A DNA stretch of 9,737 nt from an uncultured Treponema sp. (GTDB lineage Bacteria; Spirochaetota; Spirochaetia; Treponematales; Treponemataceae), in assembly GCA_905236465.1 (NCBI GenBank), contig CAJOQA010000301.1, positions 1 through 9,737 of the forward strand, read 5' to 3'. Under the pieces are notes generated by a model. The model was not told the origin of the DNA and did not search any database. It saw only the letters and a program-made list of their open reading frames with translations. Within the stretch, counting starts at the first letter, position 1. Each line of letters begins with the position of its first letter. The position numbers were made by a program, and so were the translations under genes. Shown in pieces: positions 5,380-9,737 of the stretch.

Positions 5380-7570
5380 ACTTTCTTTTGAAAAGCCTGC
5401 CGCTTCTTGGAATCAAGCTTTTCCTTTAGGGAACGGCAGACTTGGCTGTATGTTTTTTGGAGGAACTCAGGAAGATACCCTACAGTTTAACGAAGAAACC
5501 TTGTGGTCTGGCTACCCACAAATGGATAATGACATAGAAGATAAAAGTCAGATTTTAAAAGACATAAGAAATCTTTGTAACCAAGAAAAATATAGGGAAG
5601 CGCAAGACTTTGCGGATAAAAACTTTTTAGGATCTTGGAGTGCCTTTTATTTACCAGCGGGAAATTTGAACTTTTCTTTTTCCCTGCCTTCTAAAGAAAA
5701 AAATTACAAAAGATTTTTAAACATGCAAGAAGGCTTTAGCCAAGCTTCTTTTGAATGTGGCGATATACTTTTTGAAAAAACTTGCTTTGCAAGCCAAAAA
5801 GAAAATGCCATTTTTTTGCATCTTAAAACTAACAAAAAAGGCTCCATAAATTTTTCCCTTGAATTAACAAGCCCCTTAAAAAACACAATAGGGCTAAGCG
5901 AAAATAAAATAGTGATGAGCGGTCAGACTCCTATTTCTGGCCCCAACATCGTGGAAGAAGGTCAGGAGTCGGTCATTTATGCTTCTTGCAATGACAAGAA
6001 TCAGGGAGTAACTTTTTCAACTTATGTATACCTAAGCCAAAAAGATGGGGCTTCTTGTGTAAAAGACAATAAGTTGATTGTCAGCGACTCATCTGAAGTC
6101 CTTGTCACCTTGGGGGTAAAAACCTCTTATCCGTATAAAAGCAAAGGGGACAAAGATTTTTTACAAGAAAAATATAATGTAGAAAATTTTAACAGCATAT
6201 TCCTTGACCATAAAAAAACTTTTTCTGAAATTTTCAACAGGCTTTCCATAAGTCTTGAAGGTTCTGATTTTGCTCAAAAAGCTGACAGGTATTTTAATTT
6301 TGGTCGCTACCTTTTGATTTCTTCTTCCATAGATTGTAACCTGCCCGCAAACCTTCAGGGAATATGGAACCAGGATTTGCGGCCCGCATGGAACGGGAAT
6401 TACACAACCAACATAAACCTTGAGATGAATTACTGGCCAGCCCAAGTTTGTAATCTTTCGGAATGTGAGAATGTTTTGTTTGACTTTTTAAAAGAACTTT
6501 CCCTGCATGGGGAAAAAACAGCCCTTAGCCGTTACGCTTGCAGGGGCTGGACTTGCCACCACAATAGCGATGCCTGGTTCAAGACAAGCCCTGCTGGTGG
6601 CTCATGTGAGTGGGCTCTTTGGCCTATGGGAGGAGCTTGGCTTTGTAGCCACATAACAGATGCATATCTTTTTAATCAGGATAAAAATTTTTTACAAAAT
6701 AATTATGAAGTTTTAAAAGGCTGCACATTGTTCCTGCTTGATTTTTTGACCCTGCAAAAAGACGGCTATTTGGGAACTTGCCCTTCTACATCCCCTGAAA
6801 ATAATTTTTTTGATAGCAAAAACAATAAGACTTGCCTTTCTGTTTCCTCAGCAATGGACATAAGCCTTTGCAAGAAAATTTTTTCAGATTTTATTTTTGC
6901 TGCTTTAGAATTACAAAAAGAAGAGCCCTTGTTAGAAAAAGTAAAAGAATCATTGCAAAAGTTACCCGCAATAAAAGTTAGCGAAAAGGGCTATATTCAA
7001 GAGTGGAGTCAAGATTTTGAGCAGGCAGAAAAAGGTCACAGGCATTTTTCCCATCTCATTTCTTTATACCCATTTTTTCAGATTAGTGTGCAAGAAAATC
7101 CAGAGCTTGCAGCTGCTGCAAAAAAATCACTTGAAGGGCGAATAAGAAATGGGGGAGGCTCTACAGGCTGGTCAGCTTCTTGGGCGGCATCCTTATACGC
7201 AAGACTTTACGATGGTGAAAATGCGGGGAAGATGCTGGAGCGTTTGTTTAAAGATTTTACTTTGGATAATTTACTTGACTTGTGCCCTCCTTTCCAGATA
7301 GACGGGAACTTTGGGGGAACTGCCGCTATAGCGGAATGTCTTTTGCAAAGCCGCCTCTTGCCTGACGGGACTTTCCGTCTGGACTTGCTTCCTGCCTTGC
7401 CACCTTCCTGGCTAAGCGGAAATGTTTGTGGCTTAAAGGCTAGGGGAAATTTTACTGTTGACATTTTTTGGAAAAACAAAATACTTACTTGTGTAAAGAT
7501 AAAATCAAATTCAGGAAAAATAGCGAAAGTATTTTATAAAGGAGAATTGTATGATTTGCCAGAAAATTGA
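5366..7570 (+). CDS. GH95 alpha-L-fucosidase (or alpha-L-galactosidase), cytoplasmic
   Basis: Inverting exo-glycosidase of family GH95, expected to remove terminal alpha-1,2-linked L-fucose (or L-galactose) from side chains. At 734 residues with no signal peptide, it begins directly with the family's N-terminal sandwich (PAASWNQAFPLGNGRLGCM, 11-29; FNEETLWSG, 41-49). The (alpha/alpha)6 catalytic region carries LQGIWN (330-335), NTN-type motif TTNINLEMNYWPA with Asn349 and Asn351, CHHNSDAWF (397-405), PSTSPENN with Glu478, HRHFSHL (558-564), and PFQIDGNFGG with Asp646. The Asn, Asn, Glu, Asp order matches the catalytic residues of Bifidobacterium AfcA. The start at 5366 has only a weak AGG upstream and overlaps the esterase by 14 nt, so it probably depends on translational coupling. 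The C-terminus overlaps the next gene by 20 nt. Family membership is firm. The choice between fucosidase and L-galactosidase depends on one pocket position that I cannot assign by eye. Confidence 0.93.
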   Translation: MALTKLSFEKPAASWNQAFPLGNGRLGCMFFGGTQEDTLQFNEETLWSGYPQMDNDIEDKSQILKDIRNLCNQEKYREAQDFADKNFLGSWSAFYLPAGNLNFSFSLPSKEKNYKRFLNMQEGFSQASFECGDILFEKTCFASQKENAIFLHLKTNKKGSINFSLELTSPLKNTIGLSENKIVMSGQTPISGPNIVEEGQESVIYASCNDKNQGVTFSTYVYLSQKDGASCVKDNKLIVSDSSEVLVTLGVKTSYPYKSKGDKDFLQEKYNVENFNSIFLDHKKTFSEIFNRLSISLEGSDFAQKADRYFNFGRYLLISSSIDCNLPANLQGIWNQDLRPAWNGNYTTNINLEMNYWPAQVCNLSECENVLFDFLKELSLHGEKTALSRYACRGWTCHHNSDAWFKTSPAGGSCEWALWPMGGAWLCSHITDAYLFNQDKNFLQNNYEVLKGCTLFLLDFLTLQKDGYLGTCPSTSPENNFFDSKNNKTCLSVSSAMDISLCKKIFSDFIFAALELQKEEPLLEKVKESLQKLPAIKVSEKGYIQEWSQDFEQAEKGHRHFSHLISLYPFFQISVQENPELAAAAKKSLEGRIRNGGGSTGWSASWAASLYARLYDGENAGKMLERLFKDFTLDNLLDLCPPFQIDGNFGGTAAIAECLLQSRLLPDGTFRLDLLPALPPSWLSGNVCGLKARGNFTVDIFWKNKILTCVKIKSNSGKIAKVFYKGELYDLPEN
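7539..7544 (+). promoter_or_regulatory. Strong ribosome binding site inside the end of GH95
   Basis: AAGGAG lies 6 nt before the ATG at 7551, within the coding sequence of GH95. It fixes the start of the alpha/beta hydrolase even though the two genes overlap by 20 nt. It is a better site than those of the two preceding genes, so this last enzyme may be translated partly independently of GH95. Confidence 0.75.
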
Positions 7571-8384
7571 ATTGCCTCTTTTGTATAAAGAAGCTGGATT
7601 AAAAAACAATGATTTTAAGCCATATCTAAAAACATATATCTTGGAAAATTTTGAAGAGTTCAGCAAAGACAGGAAACGCCCCCTAGTTTTAATTTGCCCC
7701 GGTGGTGGATATGAAATGCTTTCTGAGAGGGAAGGGGAAGCTATAGCAATACAAATGAATGCCTTGGGCTTTCATGCTTGCGTTTTATATTACAGCTTGA
7801 AGCCTATGGAATTCCCCGTCGCGCTTTTGGACTTGGCCCAAGCCATGCGCTGCGTCCGTGCTAACGCAAAGGAATGGAATGTGGAAGAAGACAAAATTGT
7901 TGTGGCGGGATTTTCTGCCGGTGGGCATCTTGCCGCAAGCTTAGGCGTTTACTGGGATTCGCCCCTGATACAAAAATATTTACCCTGCAGCAAAGAAGAA
8001 ATAAAACCTAACGGCTTGCTTTTGTCATACCCTGTAATCACAACAGGGGAATTTGCCCATAAAGACTCCATAAAAAATGTTCTGGGCTCCACAAAGAATT
8101 TTAGCGAGGAAGATGTCGCATTGGAAAAACATGTTACCGCATCAGTGCCACCTGTCTTTATGTGGCACACAAACGAAGACGGCTGTGTGCCCCCGGAAAA
8201 TTCTTTTGCCTTTGCCATGGCTTGCAGAAAAAACAAGGTGCCTTTGGAATTCCATCTTTTTAGAAGGGGCGGTCACGGCCTTTCTTTGGCGACAAAAGAA
8301 ACGGCCTGGTCCAACGGCAGCGGCATACAAGAAGAATGTGCTGTGTGGGTAAAACTCTTTGATTCTTGGATGAAGAATTTGTAA
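7551..8384 (+). CDS. Alpha/beta-hydrolase acetylesterase (BD-FAE / acetylxylan esterase-like)
   Basis: A 277-residue carboxylesterase of the alpha/beta-hydrolase fold, with no signal peptide and therefore cytoplasmic. Visible landmarks are the oxyanion loop CPGGGY (49-54, the HGGG equivalent), the nucleophile elbow GFSAGGH with Ser122, the acid Asp210 in HTNEDGCVPP, and the base His242 in GGHGLS, so the catalytic triad is complete. SLKPMEFPVALLDLAQAM before the elbow is typical of small esterases annotated as acetylxylan esterase or BD-FAE-like, often found in plant-polysaccharide loci. The last gene of the operon, it overlaps GH95 by 20 nt. It is a second esterase of unrelated fold besides the SGNH enzyme, which suggests division of labour over different acetyl positions. 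The exact substrate is inferred from neighbours. It ends 22 nt from the stop of the convergent nuclease gene. Confidence 0.88.
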   Translation: MICQKIELPLLYKEAGLKNNDFKPYLKTYILENFEEFSKDRKRPLVLICPGGGYEMLSEREGEAIAIQMNALGFHACVLYYSLKPMEFPVALLDLAQAMRCVRANAKEWNVEEDKIVVAGFSAGGHLAASLGVYWDSPLIQKYLPCSKEEIKPNGLLLSYPVITTGEFAHKDSIKNVLGSTKNFSEEDVALEKHVTASVPPVFMWHTNEDGCVPPENSFAFAMACRKNKVPLEFHLFRRGGHGLSLATKETAWSNGSGIQEECAVWVKLFDSWMKNL

Positions 8385-8406
8385 ATGGCGGAAACCTTCC
8401 CTGCGC

Positions 8407-9576
8407 TTATTTATTCCCTTTTGCCCTGTTGTGTGTTTTGCAAAGGAGCTGACAGTTGCCCGCATCCGTCGCTCCTCCCTTGCTCCATGCGGTAACATGG
8501 TCAGCATCCATTTCGCTTATTTTCCAGATTTTATTTTTGTTTGGAGTGTCAGAAATTGAACACAAGGGGCAGTTTGATCCTCCCTTAGATTTTGCTTCAT
8601 TAGTCTGCTCCTGATATTTTGCTTTTTTAGTTCGCTCATCAAAAATGCGGATATTCAAAAGTCTTTTGTCTGCCTCGCCTCCAAGCACATATTCAAAAAT
8701 ACCCTTTTTGTTGGTCACAAAATCGTCCGCAAGAAGTTCCGCTACCCGCTCCCACACTTTGTCGGCATTGTAGCCGTTTGTGTGGTATGTTTCGTACAAG
8801 CTGCCCCATTCAAGCCCCCTCATTTCGCTTGTGGTGTCTTTGAATACTCCGTCAATCCAGTCAATCACCGTGTCAAAATAGGTTTGCAGCTCTGTGATGT
8901 TGTCGTCGTTGCGGTGAAGGCTCATATATTGCTCAATCGTCTGATTGTTATGGGCAGAAACCCATTCCAAAGCTGTGTGCAGGAAGTCCTGTCTGCCCGC
9001 GCTTCCGTTTATAAAACAGGACCATATAGCGATATTCGAATTCCGTGAATTTGAAAAAGATTCTTTTGCTTTAGTAACGAAACTTCCCGAATAAAGCGCG
9101 TTCAAAAGTTCCTGCTCATTCAAGGGAATACCCGCGATGTTTATGGTTTTGAACCACTCCTTTATTTCTGCCTCCTCTCCCTCACAAATATAGACGAGCA
9201 TTTTTGTTTCAAGAATCTTCCTTTGTATTTCTTCATTAAGTCCCGAAAAGAAATGTTCCATTCCGTTTATTTGGACGGCGAATTTTCCTGTTACGAAACG
9301 CCCGATGGAAGTGATTCTTTGCTGCCCGTCCAAAATCTCAAGTTTCCCGTCGGGACGGCGATTAAAGTAAATCAAACCAATCGGATAGCCTTTCAGAATG
9401 GAGTCAATAACGGCGACATCTTTCTTGCCGTCAGCATAGATGTAGTTGCGCTGAAATTCTGGCTGGATAATCAAATCCCCGTTCAAGCCGTAAAGCCCTT
9501 TCCCCTCAAGCTCATTGTAGACAAATCCCTTGCAAATATCTTCAACTGTGTAATTTGTGCGAAGTTCTGCTTTCAT
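8407..9576 (-). CDS. DUF262-HNH endonuclease (GmrS-type domain fused to HNH)
   Basis: A 389-residue protein of probable restriction or defence function. The N-terminal DUF262 (ParB/sulfiredoxin-like) domain shows IIQPEFQRNYIY (36-47), ILDGQQRITS (81-90) and FKTINIAGIPLNEQELLNA (142-160). DGQQR is the nucleotide-binding/hydrolysis motif of GmrS, SspE and related proteins. After a helical middle part, the C-terminus is an HNH nuclease: CPLC (Cys336, Cys339), DADHV (Asp359, His360), Asn374, and CKTHN (Cys379, His382), consistent with a beta-beta-alpha-metal fold with a structural zinc site. It differs from classic GmrSD by having HNH rather than DUF1524. The start is set by AGGAG (plus-strand CTCCT, 9583-9587), 6 nt upstream. 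It appears intact. No methylase, Ssp/Dnd or BREX gene is visible beside it, so it may act alone or with a partner beyond the right edge. Confidence 0.9.
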   Translation of the reverse strand: MKAELRTNYTVEDICKGFVYNELEGKGLYGLNGDLIIQPEFQRNYIYADGKKDVAVIDSILKGYPIGLIYFNRRPDGKLEILDGQQRITSIGRFVTGKFAVQINGMEHFFSGLNEEIQRKILETKMLVYICEGEEAEIKEWFKTINIAGIPLNEQELLNALYSGSFVTKAKESFSNSRNSNIAIWSCFINGSAGRQDFLHTALEWVSAHNNQTIEQYMSLHRNDDNITELQTYFDTVIDWIDGVFKDTTSEMRGLEWGSLYETYHTNGYNADKVWERVAELLADDFVTNKKGIFEYVLGGEADKRLLNIRIFDERTKKAKYQEQTNEAKSKGGSNCPLCSISDTPNKNKIWKISEMDADHVTAWSKGGATDAGNCQLLCKTHNRAKGNK

Positions 9577-9582
9577 ATATAT

Positions 9583-9640
9583 CTCCTAAATATTTTATTT
9601 CTCTCCACTTATATATATGGCAGCGAAATTTGATTTTCAG
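9583..9640 (-). promoter_or_regulatory. Promoter and RBS of the DUF262-HNH gene
   Basis: Read on the minus strand, CTGAAA (plus 9635-9640) and TATATA (plus 9612-9617) are separated by exactly 17 bp, giving a reasonable sigma-70-type promoter. Transcription would begin near 9605. That leaves a leader of about 29 nt containing AGGAG (plus 9583-9587), correctly placed before the ATG. The AT-rich run TATATATA allows the -10 to shift by a few bases. Confidence 0.45.
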
Positions 9641-9649
9641 TAATTTAAT

Positions 9650-9688
9650 CTAGGGAACCGCTGATTAATAAGCCGTTTTCAGCGAAAT
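9650..9688. repeat. Short inverted repeat, possible transposon-end remnant
   Basis: CGCTGA (9659-9664) and TCAGCG (9679-9684) form a 6-bp inverted repeat with a 14-nt spacer, directly after CTAGGGAAC (9650-9658). The AGGGAACCGCTGATTAAT-like string is reminiscent of insertion-sequence terminal repeats, but no transposase is visible in the window. CAGCGAAAT at 9680-9688 also occurs at 9621-9629 within the promoter spacer. The remaining sequence to the right edge (9689-9737) is AT-rich and shows nothing recognisable. Confidence 0.25.
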
Positions 9689-9737
9689 GACCAGTTTAAG
9701 AAAAAAATTGAAAGGCTTTGAAAAAAACAACTCTAAA

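Noticed and set aside
9223..9633. 136-codon open frame on the plus strand opposite the nuclease gene
   Set aside because: It lies antisense to the DUF262 domain, which has clear conserved motifs. Its product shows no recognisable domain, and there is no credible ribosome site.

Overview
The window reads as a hemicellulose-utilisation locus of a moderately AT-rich Gram-negative gut or rumen bacterium. A Treponema-like spirochaete is the best guess. That guess rests on the style of the truncated outer-membrane barrel protein at the left edge, the lipobox of the GH5 lipoprotein and the overall gene style. No rRNA or other phylogenetic marker is present, so the assignment is an inference.

Layout. 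(1) Bases 3-1082: the 3' part of a gene for a beta-barrel outer-membrane protein, open at the left edge. (2) Bases 1083-1274: a gap dominated by a 97-bp nested palindrome built from ATTCCG...CGGAAT modules. (3) Bases 1275-2468: a GH5 endo-beta-1,4-glucanase or xyloglucanase lipoprotein. (4) Bases 2469-2672: a gap with a possible terminator, two T-GT-A palindromes that look like operators, and a very AT-rich promoter zone. (5) Bases 2673-8384: four tightly coupled genes (gaps of +1, -14 and -20 nt). They encode a YicI-type GH31 alpha-xylosidase lacking its distal C-terminal domain, an Axe2-like SGNH acetylesterase, a GH95 alpha-L-fucosidase (or alpha-L-galactosidase), and an alpha/beta-hydrolase acetylesterase. 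(6) Bases 8407-9576, minus strand and convergent: a DUF262-HNH nuclease of restriction/defence type. (7) Bases 9577-9737: its promoter region and a short palindromic, transposon-end-like sequence.

How the genes fit together. The surface or periplasmic lipoprotein GH5 would cut the glucan backbone, and the oligosaccharides would then be imported. None of the four operon products shows a signal peptide, so they should work in the cytoplasm. The two esterases would remove O-acetyl groups, GH95 would remove terminal L-fucose (or L-galactose), and GH31 would remove alpha-1,6-xylose. This set matches the decorations of acetylated fucogalactoxyloglucan. The beta-galactosidase, beta-glucosidase, transporter and regulator that the pathway also needs are not in the window. 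The DUF262-HNH gene appears unrelated to sugar metabolism.
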